Source of the DNA: a virus
Reading direction: 5' to 3' (one strand)
Virus record (IMG/VR): IMGVR_UViG_3300044614_000667
Location: 1-21,638 of that record
Length of the DNA stretch: 21,638 nucleotides
Under the pieces are notes generated by a model that made no database searches, had not been told where the DNA came from, and worked only from the letters and a program-made list of their open reading frames with translations. A program made the translations under genes and the position numbers. Below, one piece after another: positions 1 to 7,423 of the stretch. Numbering within the stretch: the stretch's first letter is position 1; every line of letters starts with the position of its first letter.

Positions 1-186
1 CGCATCGCTGGCTTCAAGATCGCGTACTGTGGGTAACGCTATATCAATCTTGTCTATAGCGTCATCCACCCTGGCGATAATATCTTGATTTTCAGTGATT
101 GTTTTGAGTGCTTCGTCGGGTTCTACAGACTCTGTAGATGCAAGATCAGTTGGTAGATCAAATAATTCAGATAGTTTTTTGGTCAT
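1..186 (-). CDS. 16: Terminase small subunit, gp16-like (partial, 3' end outside window)
   Basis: Only the first 62 codons are present; the gene runs off the left edge. The visible protein starts MTKKLSELFDLPTDL. It then has an acidic stretch and a probable helix with an IDKIDIALPTVRDLEASDA-type sequence. From memory, this N-terminus resembles small terminase subunits of aquatic T4-like phages. In T4, gp16 recognises concatemeric DNA and stimulates the large ATPase/nuclease gp17 during packaging. The start lies 9 nt after the stop of gp4. No Shine-Dalgarno sequence lies at a usable distance. A TAAATA core ends 5 nt before the ATG. The context (gp4 upstream, packaging genes expected next) agrees. 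With only 62 residues the call is moderate; another small head or packaging protein remains possible. Confidence 0.6.
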   Translation of the reverse strand, partial: MTKKLSELFDLPTDLASTESVEPDEALKTITENQDIIARVDDAIDKIDIALPTVRDLEASDA

Positions 187-191
187 GCTCG

Positions 192-199
192 TATTTACC
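192..199 (-). promoter_or_regulatory. Possible late promoter core (GGTAAATA) before gp16-like gene
   Basis: The minus strand reads GGTAAATA, matching the last six bases of the T4 late consensus TATAAATA. It overlaps the stop codon of gp4. The last base is exactly 5 nt before the gp16-like ATG, so transcription starting about 6 nt downstream would begin at the start codon. Because the first three bases are read as the final codons of gp4, chance is a real alternative. Confidence 0.35.
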
Positions 200-635
200 G
201 AGCTCGTCCTTGATGGAAGATATCATTTTCAGTTACTACACGGAATCGTAATCCGTTTTGATTGCACCAGGCTTGTGCAGCTTGCCATTTGTACATATTC
301 AGTACTGCGGCTGCTTGATCTCTCGCGCTTTTTCCTGCAGCTTCCAGTGTGGTTTGTTTGCCCGGTTTGATTTCAATCAGCTCACCAAATTTTTCACCGT
401 TTTTGTTTACATACATAATCATAAAATCTGGTACGTAAATTGTATTCTTGTTTGTAAACGGATTACGATAAGGAATGTGTATGGCTTCGCTGGCCCATTG
501 CAACACTGCTGGATTTGTGTCGCAAAATCGCATAAAAGTGTGTTCCCAACTACTGCGAAAATGTGGAACTTTCTTTCCCACGTACTTGTCTGGGTTCATG
601 ATTTGATAGAACCCGTTTGCGAACTTTGCAGCCAT
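195..635 (-). CDS. 4: Head completion protein gp4 (TnsA-like nuclease fold)
   Basis: A 146-aa protein matching the T4 gp4 (gp50/4) head-completion family, whose members resemble TnsA-type endonucleases and act late in head maturation, before tail joining. Visible landmarks are an N-terminal NPDKYVG segment near residue 14 and the RSSWE motif with Glu31. They also include Pro69-Asp70 (YVPDFMIMY) and Glu88-x-Lys90 (LIEIKPGKQ). Together E31, PD and ExK form the usual metal-binding nuclease signature, so the active site looks intact. The length is normal for the family. The start ATG overlaps the stop of the upstream 131-aa gene by one base (TAATG), indicating translational coupling. It sits immediately upstream of the gp16-like gene. 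Confidence 0.88.
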   Translation of the reverse strand: MAAKFANGFYQIMNPDKYVGKKVPHFRSSWEHTFMRFCDTNPAVLQWASEAIHIPYRNPFTNKNTIYVPDFMIMYVNKNGEKFGELIEIKPGKQTTLEAAGKSARDQAAAVLNMYKWQAAQAWCNQNGLRFRVVTENDIFHQGRAR

Positions 636-1030
636 TACGGTTTTATTGTCCGTTGAATATATTTGTTTACCTGAGGCTGATTACTAATTCCAAGGTAACT
701 TGTACCTTTGCGTTCAAAATTTAAAAACATTGCGGTGTACGCATCAAGTTCACCTTTTGGTAATCGTTGAAATTCTTTTAAAGTTTCCATTGGATCGAGA
801 CCTTGCTTTACGCTGGTATAAATGACTGCGCTGGCCAAGGCTCTAGCCGATTCTTTACTGTCAGCCACTTGTTCAAAATATGCTATAATGGCCGCATCTA
901 CATTACTGCTTACTTCAACAGGAGTTTCAAAGAAATTATTAAAATACTTTTCAGTATTTTTTGTTTCAATGGCATTTAAATTAATTTCTGTTAAGTTAGT
1001 TGGTTCTTTAGCTCTAATCAAATTGGCCAT
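635..1030 (-). CDS. Unknown T4-like phage protein, 131 aa
   Basis: I do not recognise a function. The protein is largely helical in character. Its N-terminus is charged (NLIRAKEPTNLTEINLN), the middle is Ala-rich (SKESARALASAVIYTSVK), and the C-terminus runs MFLNFERKGTSYLGISN. From memory, small proteins with a comparable C-terminal pattern (N-x-x-R-x-x-TS-x-LG) occur beside baseplate genes of cyanomyoviruses, but this was not tested. It is coupled to gp4 downstream by a TAATG overlap and begins 1 nt after the 60-aa ORF. Position in the tail and head-completion operon suggests a virion or assembly role (inference). It has a clean ATG, no signal peptide and no membrane segment. Confidence 0.75.
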   Translation of the reverse strand: MANLIRAKEPTNLTEINLNAIETKNTEKYFNNFFETPVEVSSNVDAAIIAYFEQVADSKESARALASAVIYTSVKQGLDPMETLKEFQRLPKGELDAYTAMFLNFERKGTSYLGISNQPQVNKYIQRTIKP

Positions 1031-1031
1031 T

Positions 1032-1214
1032 TTAATCTTTCATTATTTTCTGATTACTAGGCACTCGAGGAACGGTGGTACCCATTGAGCTACTGCTAGC
1101 AGATTGCAAATATGTTTCTTGGGTTTTTCTATCCTGTTCGGCCAGCTCAGCTGAGGTTTTGCCGCTACTGGTGCCAAACACTGTTGTTGTAAAAATACTG
1201 CTGTTGGATGTCAT
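1032..1214 (-). CDS. Small Ser/Thr-rich protein, 60 aa, unknown
   Basis: This short ORF fills the gap between the tube-cap-like gene (4-nt spacing) and the 131-aa gene (1-nt spacing). That tight fit is the main reason to think it is expressed. The protein is rich in Ser and Thr (starts MTSNSSIFTTTVFGTSS) with a short charged helix-like stretch (AELAEQDRKTQETYLQ). There is no recognisable domain. It is in a different frame from the upstream gene, so it is not a simple read-through tail of that gene. The Shine-Dalgarno sequence is weak and distant (GAGAA about 13 nt upstream), so re-initiation after the upstream stop is more likely. Its function is unknown. Confidence 0.55.
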   Translation of the reverse strand: MTSNSSIFTTTVFGTSSGKTSAELAEQDRKTQETYLQSASSSSMGTTVPRVPSNQKIMKD

Positions 1215-1218
1215 AATT

Positions 1219-2883
1219 TTAAGTATTCTCTGGGTTAGTAGATCGGCCTACTTGATTACCTGCATAACTTAATGCAGGTTGTGGATTACCGGTGTTTATG
1301 TATTGTTTTGCTTCAGAGCTGGCTAAATTGGTAAATGCCACCGACGGTGCACTGGTACCCGGAATGACTGTTCTATTGTACGGAGTTTGAGCCAGTGGAC
1401 TTGTTGATGTGACTTCGGTAGATGTTCCTGTTGTGAAAGTTGGCGTAGTGGTTCCACTACTAAAATAGGAGCTGGTAGTATTGTTTACTTCTTTGTCTTT
1501 CTTTGCTTGCTCAGCTTTGGCTTTGGCTTCTCTTTCTTTTGCCACTTTCTGTAATGATGCGCCAAAGCTAAAGAAGTCCAATGGCGAACTACTAGACACT
1601 GCTTGTAGTGCACCAGATGCAATTTCAGCATTGCTTGTGGCCTCTGCGGGTTTTTCAATGTTCACTGTTTTGTCTATAGACCCACCGGTTATCTGATTTT
1701 TATTGTTTACTATTAACCCAGCAATGGCCAGGCCTACTCCTAATTCTGGTTTTCCGCTCAGTGCCAATGCTGCTCCGCCTCCAATTAATCCTGTTCCTAG
1801 ACTGATACCTGTTCCGTTGCTGTTTACACTGCCAGGAGCTACTCCTCCCGCACCCGGAGAGGTTGTTGATGTCTTTCCTGGTCTGTTGGCCAAACTTCCT
1901 GCTGCTGGTATAAAAAATCTATCTCTAGGATCTCTTCCGTTCAATATATCCATACCGGCGGTTAAAAGTTCGGCGCTTGCAAGACCTTTGAGGTCAACAT
2001 TTTTGTTTTTGTTGTATGATCTAAATAAACCAAATGCCCCCGCTGCAGGGTTCCTTACGAATCCATCAAGCGCAGATACAATACCACCTGGCCCGAGTAT
2101 ACTATTTGTTCCTCCGCCGGCTGCGGTTAATGGACTAGGTGATTTATCATAGTGCAGGTCAGCGAATCCTTTAACTGTATTTTTTGTAACATATCCGCTG
2201 GCATACAACATGGTGGTATATGCCAACGTCATCGAATGTTCAAGTCCTCCATTACTGCTGGCATTATGTGATCCGTGACTAAATGACACTATCATTGGAT
2301 TAACAAGAGTGTACTCACTGAATTTTTTCTGATGCAAACTATAAATTCTAACAGCTTGAATATATTGTGGTCCATTGACACCACCACCGTTTCTTGGAGT
2401 ATAACCAAAATTATTTAGAATATCTCTCTGCCCAAGTCTATATTGAGTTTTAGCGTGATAAAGAGGATGCACTGTTCCTGCACCGTCAGAATAGCTTGCA
2501 TCCATATCTCTATAGTAGTGATTGAAATAGTCAAACCACAAATTTCTTACAACATCAGACTGATCATCATGAAATGTTACTTGTACTGTATCATATTTTA
2601 CTTTTGTTTGTACAACTTCTGGTCTGTTATAACTATTAAAAGTTTTTGTATCAATGCTATATTTTGGAAGATCTACGGACTTTACTAGCATACCGGCTTC
2701 AAGAACTCGATCTCTATCTACCTTAGTAAGTGTGGGATCTAAATCAAAGTAAACGTGATAGAGCCAGTCGTATTTTGGGCTTAGAGCGTAATTATTATCT
2801 ACATACAGTCTACTGGCATGTTTAAAATCTTTAATCTGATCGCCGGTGGCTAACTGTTTAAAAAATCCGTCAAATATTCCCAT
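1219..2883 (-). CDS. 48: Baseplate tail-tube-cap-like protein (gp48-like)
   Basis: A 554-aa protein. The N-terminal 230 residues start MGIFDGFFKQLATGDQIKDF and contain LYHVYFDLDP, MLVKSVDLPKYSIDTK and YDTVQVTFHDDQSD motifs. From memory these fit the tube-fold baseplate cap/initiator proteins (gp48/gp54 type) of cyanophage-like T4 relatives, which join the baseplate hub to the tail tube. T4 gp48 is about 364 aa, so this one is long. The extra part has a Gly/Pro/Ser linker, a Gly- and Ala-rich hydrophobic stretch near residues 365-395, a Lys/Glu helix (KEREAKAKAEQAKKDKE) near 450 and a Ser/Thr-rich tail. A late promoter and Shine-Dalgarno AAAGG (8 nt) precede the ATG. It could instead be gp54 or a second tube-like protein. 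Confidence 0.65.
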   Translation of the reverse strand: MGIFDGFFKQLATGDQIKDFKHASRLYVDNNYALSPKYDWLYHVYFDLDPTLTKVDRDRVLEAGMLVKSVDLPKYSIDTKTFNSYNRPEVVQTKVKYDTVQVTFHDDQSDVVRNLWFDYFNHYYRDMDASYSDGAGTVHPLYHAKTQYRLGQRDILNNFGYTPRNGGGVNGPQYIQAVRIYSLHQKKFSEYTLVNPMIVSFSHGSHNASSNGGLEHSMTLAYTTMLYASGYVTKNTVKGFADLHYDKSPSPLTAAGGGTNSILGPGGIVSALDGFVRNPAAGAFGLFRSYNKNKNVDLKGLASAELLTAGMDILNGRDPRDRFFIPAAGSLANRPGKTSTTSPGAGGVAPGSVNSNGTGISLGTGLIGGGAALALSGKPELGVGLAIAGLIVNNKNQITGGSIDKTVNIEKPAEATSNAEIASGALQAVSSSSPLDFFSFGASLQKVAKEREAKAKAEQAKKDKEVNNTTSSYFSSGTTTPTFTTGTSTEVTSTSPLAQTPYNRTVIPGTSAPSVAFTNLASSEAKQYINTGNPQPALSYAGNQVGRSTNPENT

Positions 2884-2901
2884 TGGATATACCTTTTTAA
2901 A

Positions 2902-2909
2902 TATTTATG
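2902..2909 (-). promoter_or_regulatory. T4-type late promoter (CATAAATA) for the tube-cap gene
   Basis: The minus strand reads CATAAATA, one base from the T4 late consensus TATAAATA. It lies just downstream of a strong terminator hairpin and 18 nt before the ATG at 2883, with an AAAGG ribosome binding site between. The layout terminator, late promoter, gene recurs in this window. Confidence 0.7.
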
Positions 2910-2913
2910 CCAA

Positions 2914-2943
2914 AAAAATACCTGGATTCGTCCAGGTATTTTT
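2914..2943 (-). terminator. Intrinsic terminator after tail tube gene
   Basis: A perfect 13-bp inverted repeat (arms 2914-2926 and 2931-2943, loop TTCG on the plus strand, CGAA on the minus strand). GC pairs sit at the loop end and A/T runs at the base, so the minus-strand transcript ends in a U tract. It lies 21 nt after the gp19 stop and before the next late promoter. The symmetry would also let it work on the plus strand. Confidence 0.88.
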
Positions 2944-2963
2944 AATTTTGTTTCTGCAAAAAA

Positions 2964-3587
2964 TTAAGTTACGCCAGTAATAAGAGTACCTAGAGTACGT
3001 CCTACTGCTGTTCCAACTCCAGTACCAGTAGGAGTTTGAATTGCATTGTCGTAAGTAATTGTTAAAGTAATATCTGCAGGACTATTTTCTGTATATGCCA
3101 TTTCACCATAGTTCACCTGGTTAACAAATGCACCATACAGTTCCCATGTTTCTAATACGTTAGGTTGATTGGCTCCGTTACCACCATCTAACATTTCAAA
3201 TTTTAGAACAAATTTATAATCAATGCCAGAACTGGCTGACGCTTGCTCCATGAAGTCAAATTGTTTCTGAATTTGTTCGCCAACTAGTTTGCTTACGTTG
3301 CCGCCGGCGTCATCACGCAAAGTGACTGTAACTGGTTCCCAACTTGGCTTACCAACTAGATTAACTTTACTGTTATAAGCCTCAATGACAAAAGGATTGA
3401 AGTTTACATTAGGACGGCTAATGCTATTAACTTGCTTGGTTAACTCTACTCTGTCGCTACTTACACCAAAATTTTCAAATACCGCACGGAAGCGATATTT
3501 TAACTTAGGCATTAGCAGACCTTGTGTGCTAGCACTTTGATTAGTTGCTAAAGGTACTGTAAATCTGTTTAATGAGGCTATTGCCAT
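2964..3587 (-). CDS. 19: Tail tube protein gp19
   Basis: A 207-aa protein of the T4 gp19 tail-tube family, which polymerises into the rigid inner tube through which DNA passes. Recognisable segments are MPKLKYRFRAVFENFG, the QVNSISRPNVNFNP loop, GKPSWEPVTVTLRDD, a helix with LVGEQIQKQFDF, and the final strand SPADITLTITYDNA. T4 gp19 is 163 aa; the extra length is a Ser/Gln-rich N-terminus and a Gly/Thr-rich C-terminus. The ATG has a good ribosome binding site (AGGAG, 7 nt spacing) and its own late promoter. It follows the sheath gene, as in T4, and a strong terminator ends the unit. Confidence 0.9.
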   Translation of the reverse strand: MAIASLNRFTVPLATNQSASTQGLLMPKLKYRFRAVFENFGVSSDRVELTKQVNSISRPNVNFNPFVIEAYNSKVNLVGKPSWEPVTVTLRDDAGGNVSKLVGEQIQKQFDFMEQASASSGIDYKFVLKFEMLDGGNGANQPNVLETWELYGAFVNQVNYGEMAYTENSPADITLTITYDNAIQTPTGTGVGTAVGRTLGTLITGVT

Positions 3588-3607
3588 TTATATTCTCCTG
3601 TTATAGG

Positions 3608-3615
3608 TATTTATC
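3608..3615 (-). promoter_or_regulatory. Late promoter (GATAAATA) for gp19
   Basis: The minus strand reads GATAAATA, one base from the T4 late consensus, 20 nt before the gp19 ATG. AGGAG lies between it and the start. It follows a GC hairpin (3637-3656). A separate late promoter would let the abundant tube protein be made in excess over the sheath transcript. Confidence 0.65.
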
Positions 3616-3636
3616 AATTTTTTTCCAAAATTTTCT

Positions 3637-3656
3637 AGGGGGGTTTTACGCCCCCT
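3637..3656 (-). terminator. GC hairpin between sheath and tube genes
   Basis: A run of six G (3638-3643) faces a run of five C (3651-3655) across a TTTTACG loop, giving a stem of about six pairs right after the sheath stop codon. The following minus-strand sequence (TAGAAAATTTT) is a poor U tract, so termination may be partial. It may serve as a partial terminator or an mRNA-protecting hairpin. Confidence 0.45.
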
Positions 3657-3664
3657 TACCCATA

Positions 3665-6600
3665 TTATACGCCTGCTGCAATATCACCTGGGTTCTTCAA
3701 TCTAATAGGAATGAAGATAAACTCAACATCTTTCATTGGTTCAATTGCAATATCCACATAAAGTTCATTACGTGCAATACGTGTAGGTGTATTGTTTGTG
3801 TCATCACACACTACCAAGTAGTCATAGATACCGCGCTTGGATACAAGATCATTGATAGCACCGCTAATAATGTTCTTGATCTGATCTCTTGTAATCTTAT
3901 CATTTGGTTCAAACAAGAAACCATTTCCTACATTAGCTAAAATTGTACGAATGTAGTTTACTAGACGTGCTACATTGATACGATCAAGACTGCTTGCAGT
4001 TGGATTACGTGTTTTCTGACCCCATACAACTAATCCTACACCCGGTAAGTTAGTAATTGGATTGATCTTGTTTTCATATAATGTGTCGCGTAAACCAGTG
4101 CGAATGCTGTTAAATTCAAATTCGCCTGTGGTAGCATTGATATAACCAATGCTGCTTGCATTATCAACTAATCCACGACGTGTACCAGCTGGTGCAAACC
4201 ACTGATACGCAACATTGTCGTTGAATATCATTGTACGTAATGCCATGTGGCTTGCTGGAACAACAACGTCATTACCTTGTAAGTCGCTGCTTCTACCGCA
4301 AGGATAATAAACACCCAAGTAAGGATCAGCAGTTGCTAGACCATCGCCATTGGTGTTATTGCTCCAGTTTGCAATGTCAATTGCATTAGGTGCTAATCTC
4401 ATTGGAGTGTCTCCAATGATAAATGCAGTGTTTGCACGATCGTTGTTTAATGCAACCATTTCGTCAATCAGTTCAGGATATCCTGGAGCGCAGATGATGT
4501 TAAATGCATACTGTTCTTCTCTAACTTCTGTGTTTGCAATAATCGCTGCTTGCATTGCTGCTGTAACCATACGACGTTGTGCTTGACGTCCCATATATGG
4601 ACTGCCATTGTCTTTGAGACCGCTTGCTGTTTGCCAAGTATCTTTAATAGTTGGCAATGAGCTGTTTGCACCTGGTACAGCTGGTAAATCAGGATATGCA
4701 TTAGCATTAAATTTATTGCTTACATATTGCTTTACGTTATAACCGCTACGACGTGTGTTGAATAGCAACATACCGCGTGGGTACAGTCTATAGTCTGGTG
4801 CATCTTGATCAAGATAATCACTTTCTAATAGATCTGTAATTGCTGGCAATGAGCCAGTAATGATATCTGTTGTACCGTCGGTATCCCAACGTGCATCAGC
4901 AAATACAATACCATTTTGACTAACTTGATCAGTATTGTCAATCAGAACCCATGTATCGGCATCGTCGTATCTGTAAATAGCAGGATAATTTTCTAAATCA
5001 CCTGTATCTAGCCATAAATCACCTGGCACCAATGAAGTAACGCCATCGCTTTGTTTTGTTGGCTCACTTGCACTTATAATAATACCATTGGAGTCAGTGG
5101 CTGATAAATCATATCCACGTGCATCTGTTGTTGTGCCATCATAGTAGCTACTGTGATATGATTTCCATCCGCCAATTTCGTTAATCATGATATCAACTGA
5201 TGCTGGATCGCTATAGTACCATAATGTACCTTCAGCTGGAGCCTGATACGGTTCAGTTGAACTATAAGTTAACACAAACGACGAGGTATTAGGAATTTCC
5301 CAATTGGTCAAAGCCAGTGTGGTACCATATTGTAATATACCTGTACTTCCATCAACTGTTGTTGCAATAAATCCAGCATCTGCAGTTGGTGTACCAACAC
5401 CGTCTGTCAAGTAAATATCACCACCGTAAATGTGTGTAAATGTGATAACACCGCTAGTACTTACACTGATATTAAGTTCTGGAATATTAAGAGCTAGTAC
5501 ATCACTTACAAAAGTACCGCGGCTTGTGCCTGTTAATATCACAGTATATTCTGTAATATCTGCGCTTCCAATTTCAGTTACGCCAATTACTAATTCGTCG
5601 CTGGCTGTAAATGGATTAGCACCAACTGCTGAACCGCTCACTACTGTTTGACCGGCAGTACGTCTACGGAATACTTTGTATCCGCCTGTATCAGTACGTA
5701 ATGGATCATATGCTATCCATACGGTACCAGCAGCGATACCATTGCCGCCACCGCTTGAATCAAGTCCGTACAATGCATCTTCTGCACGATTGTAGAATGG
5801 TGCCGCAAGAGGAGCCCATGTATCTGTACTTGAGCTATAACGCTTTATAACAATGTCCGCACCACTACCAGTAGCACCAACTTTTGCAAAGACACTACCA
5901 CTTGGACGTGGCACAGTGTCTGAACTTCTCCAGCTTGGCATGGCTGCAAAATCACCGTAAGTTAAAATAGGATTTGCGTAGGTGCCTGCTGTTATACCCA
6001 ACAATGTCAATGGAGTACCTGACAAATTAGACGAAATAGAAATTTTACCATCAGCTGTAGAGCCGTTGCTTTCTGCAAGACTGCTGGCATATAGATATAA
6101 TTTGCCGCCTACATTAGCCGCTGTTACACCAGTAATTGCTGCATTATTGATTTCGTTGACCACATAGTCAAGATTTCTTGATACTGATGTATTGTTAAAT
6201 GAAATTGTGTAATCTACATTAATAGTAATTGTATACGCAGTTCCGTTAACAGGCACAGTAGGATTACTTGCAGTACCTTTAATTGATGGCCAAGCTGTTT
6301 GCCATGCTGTGGTACCCAATCTTACCCAAGTATTATAATTTGTATTGTCTGTGCGTAAGTTAGATCCTGCTTTGTAGAATAGATTTGCGTTAGTACCTGT
6401 CCATGCCACTGCGTACTGACCAATTTGGCCAATACTGGTTTTTGGAGTGTAAACACCGCCAACAAGTGTAGAATCAGTGGCATTATCCGTAATTAGCAAC
6501 GGTGATTTTAAAGTAAATGCGTTGTTAACTGCATCCCACTCGTTAATACCCCAAGTTGACTCTGCTAAATCCATCCAGTGTGTTCCGTTTTCAACAGCAC

Positions 6601-6979
6601 CTGTTGGACGTACACTAGTACCTTCTAGTGCATTAAGATCCACGTCTGCACGGATAGCATAAATTCTGTTTACATTGCCTAGTGCGCTATAAGCTGCCAT
6701 TAGGCCGTATTCATTTCGTTCGTCTCCATGTAAAGGAGTACCTGCTGCGCTTTGTTTAAAGCTAGGATATCCCATTGCGTTAATAAGTTCGCGTTGGCTA
6801 CTAAATGCCAATAGTCTACCTGCTCTAGCAGCAGTAGTGTCAGACGCCAGAGCACCTGATGGATTTGTTTTATCTTGTGCAGTGGCCATTACAATCAATG
6901 GAACGGTTCCAACTGCGCCTGGTACGTATTGACTTTCGTCGGTTACGCTAATTTCTAAACCTGGAGATACTAGTGCCAT
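3665..6979 (-). CDS. 18: Contractile tail sheath protein gp18 (enlarged)
   Basis: A 1104-aa protein of the gp18 sheath family; T4 gp18 is 659 aa. The N-terminus MALVSPGLEISVTDES and the sequence through NRIYAIRADVDL (about residue 118) match the family. So does the C-terminal part from about residue 720, including NIICAPGYPELIDEM, GLVVWGQKTR and VNYIRTILANVGNGFLFEPN. Contraction of the sheath drives the tube through the cell envelope. Roughly residues 125-680 are extra, Thr/Gly/Ser-rich, and contain several GTxW or GDLW segments, so they are probably surface domains. I chose the ATG at 6979 over one six codons upstream because AAAGGAT lies at a proper distance and a perfect late promoter precedes it. 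Gene order sheath then tube is the T4 order. Confidence 0.93.
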   Translation of the reverse strand: MALVSPGLEISVTDESQYVPGAVGTVPLIVMATAQDKTNPSGALASDTTAARAGRLLAFSSQRELINAMGYPSFKQSAAGTPLHGDERNEYGLMAAYSALGNVNRIYAIRADVDLNALEGTSVRPTGAVENGTHWMDLAESTWGINEWDAVNNAFTLKSPLLITDNATDSTLVGGVYTPKTSIGQIGQYAVAWTGTNANLFYKAGSNLRTDNTNYNTWVRLGTTAWQTAWPSIKGTASNPTVPVNGTAYTITINVDYTISFNNTSVSRNLDYVVNEINNAAITGVTAANVGGKLYLYASSLAESNGSTADGKISISSNLSGTPLTLLGITAGTYANPILTYGDFAAMPSWRSSDTVPRPSGSVFAKVGATGSGADIVIKRYSSSTDTWAPLAAPFYNRAEDALYGLDSSGGGNGIAAGTVWIAYDPLRTDTGGYKVFRRRTAGQTVVSGSAVGANPFTASDELVIGVTEIGSADITEYTVILTGTSRGTFVSDVLALNIPELNISVSTSGVITFTHIYGGDIYLTDGVGTPTADAGFIATTVDGSTGILQYGTTLALTNWEIPNTSSFVLTYSSTEPYQAPAEGTLWYYSDPASVDIMINEIGGWKSYHSSYYDGTTTDARGYDLSATDSNGIIISASEPTKQSDGVTSLVPGDLWLDTGDLENYPAIYRYDDADTWVLIDNTDQVSQNGIVFADARWDTDGTTDIITGSLPAITDLLESDYLDQDAPDYRLYPRGMLLFNTRRSGYNVKQYVSNKFNANAYPDLPAVPGANSSLPTIKDTWQTASGLKDNGSPYMGRQAQRRMVTAAMQAAIIANTEVREEQYAFNIICAPGYPELIDEMVALNNDRANTAFIIGDTPMRLAPNAIDIANWSNNTNGDGLATADPYLGVYYPCGRSSDLQGNDVVVPASHMALRTMIFNDNVAYQWFAPAGTRRGLVDNASSIGYINATTGEFEFNSIRTGLRDTLYENKINPITNLPGVGLVVWGQKTRNPTASSLDRINVARLVNYIRTILANVGNGFLFEPNDKITRDQIKNIISGAINDLVSKRGIYDYLVVCDDTNNTPTRIARNELYVDIAIEPMKDVEFIFIPIRLKNPGDIAAGV

Positions 6980-7008
6980 GTTTTTATCCTTTAACAAACA
7001 TTTTGTAG

Positions 7009-7016
7009 TATTTATA
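7009..7016 (-). promoter_or_regulatory. Late promoter (perfect TATAAATA) for gp18
   Basis: An exact T4 late consensus on the minus strand, 29 nt before the sheath ATG, followed by the AAAGGAT ribosome binding site. It is divergent from the late promoter at 7066-7073. A 12-bp palindrome (CCTTTCGAAAGG, 7048-7059) lies between the two. Confidence 0.8.
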
Positions 7017-7065
7017 AAAGGATATCTATTTTTGGTGGTTAGAGATGCCTTTCGAAAGGTTTACA

Positions 7066-7073
7066 TATAAATA
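7066..7073 (+). promoter_or_regulatory. Late promoter (perfect TATAAATA) for HNH-like gene
   Basis: An exact T4 late consensus on the plus strand. Its last base is 5 nt before the ATG at 7079, and no Shine-Dalgarno lies at a usable distance. T4 late promoters start transcription about 6 nt after this box, which predicts a leaderless message. Confidence 0.7.
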
Positions 7074-7078
7074 TCTAT

Positions 7079-7423
7079 ATGAATAGACCTTTATGTACAA
7101 TATGTCAGGGTAATCCTGTTGCAATCAATTACCATTCGGGAGAAAAAATACGTTATAGAAAAGTATGTTCCAGTTGTTCTCGTAAAGGAAAACGTACTCG
7201 TGTATTACCCGGGTGGGTCAAAGCAGGGTACAAGAAGAAAACTGTGTGCGATAAATGTAGCTTTAAAGCCAAATCAATCAATCAAATGTTTGTGTTCCAC
7301 ATTGATGGCAATTTAAAGAACAACGATTGGAGCAATCTTAGATCAGTATGTGCAAACTGTAGAATTGAAGTGCAGAATACTAAAACGACCTGGCGCGAAA
7401 GTCCGTTAGTAGCAGATTATTAA
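7079..7423 (+). CDS. HNH-like zinc protein, 114 aa
   Basis: A small protein with four CxxC pairs (Cys6/9, 30/33, 57/60, 91/94), suggesting two zinc sites. The C-terminal half has an HNH-like segment, FHIDGNLKNNDWSNLRSVC, with His74, Asp76, Asn86 and the final CxxC. From memory, very similar proteins (starting MNRPLCxIC) occur widely in cyanophage-type T4 relatives and are annotated HNH endonuclease or hypothetical. It is the only plus-strand gene in this part of the window. Its last 44 bp overlap the end of the convergent dNMP kinase gene. The protein could be a nicking or DNA-processing enzyme or simply a zinc-finger binding protein; catalysis is not shown. The start is supported by family N-termini, not by a ribosome binding site. 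Confidence 0.85.
   Translation: MNRPLCTICQGNPVAINYHSGEKIRYRKVCSSCSRKGKRTRVLPGWVKAGYKKKTVCDKCSFKAKSINQMFVFHIDGNLKNNDWSNLRSVCANCRIEVQNTKTTWRESPLVADY

Noticed and set aside
1703-2152. Plus-strand open frame of 149 codons, Pro-rich
   Set aside because: It lies wholly opposite the tube-cap-like gene and mirrors its Gly-rich codons as Pro. It has no promoter or ribosome binding site.
7079-7423. Possibility that the HNH-like gene is a mobile homing endonuclease
   Set aside because: It is not inserted in another gene, no intron is visible, and similar proteins are recalled as stable residents of this phage group.
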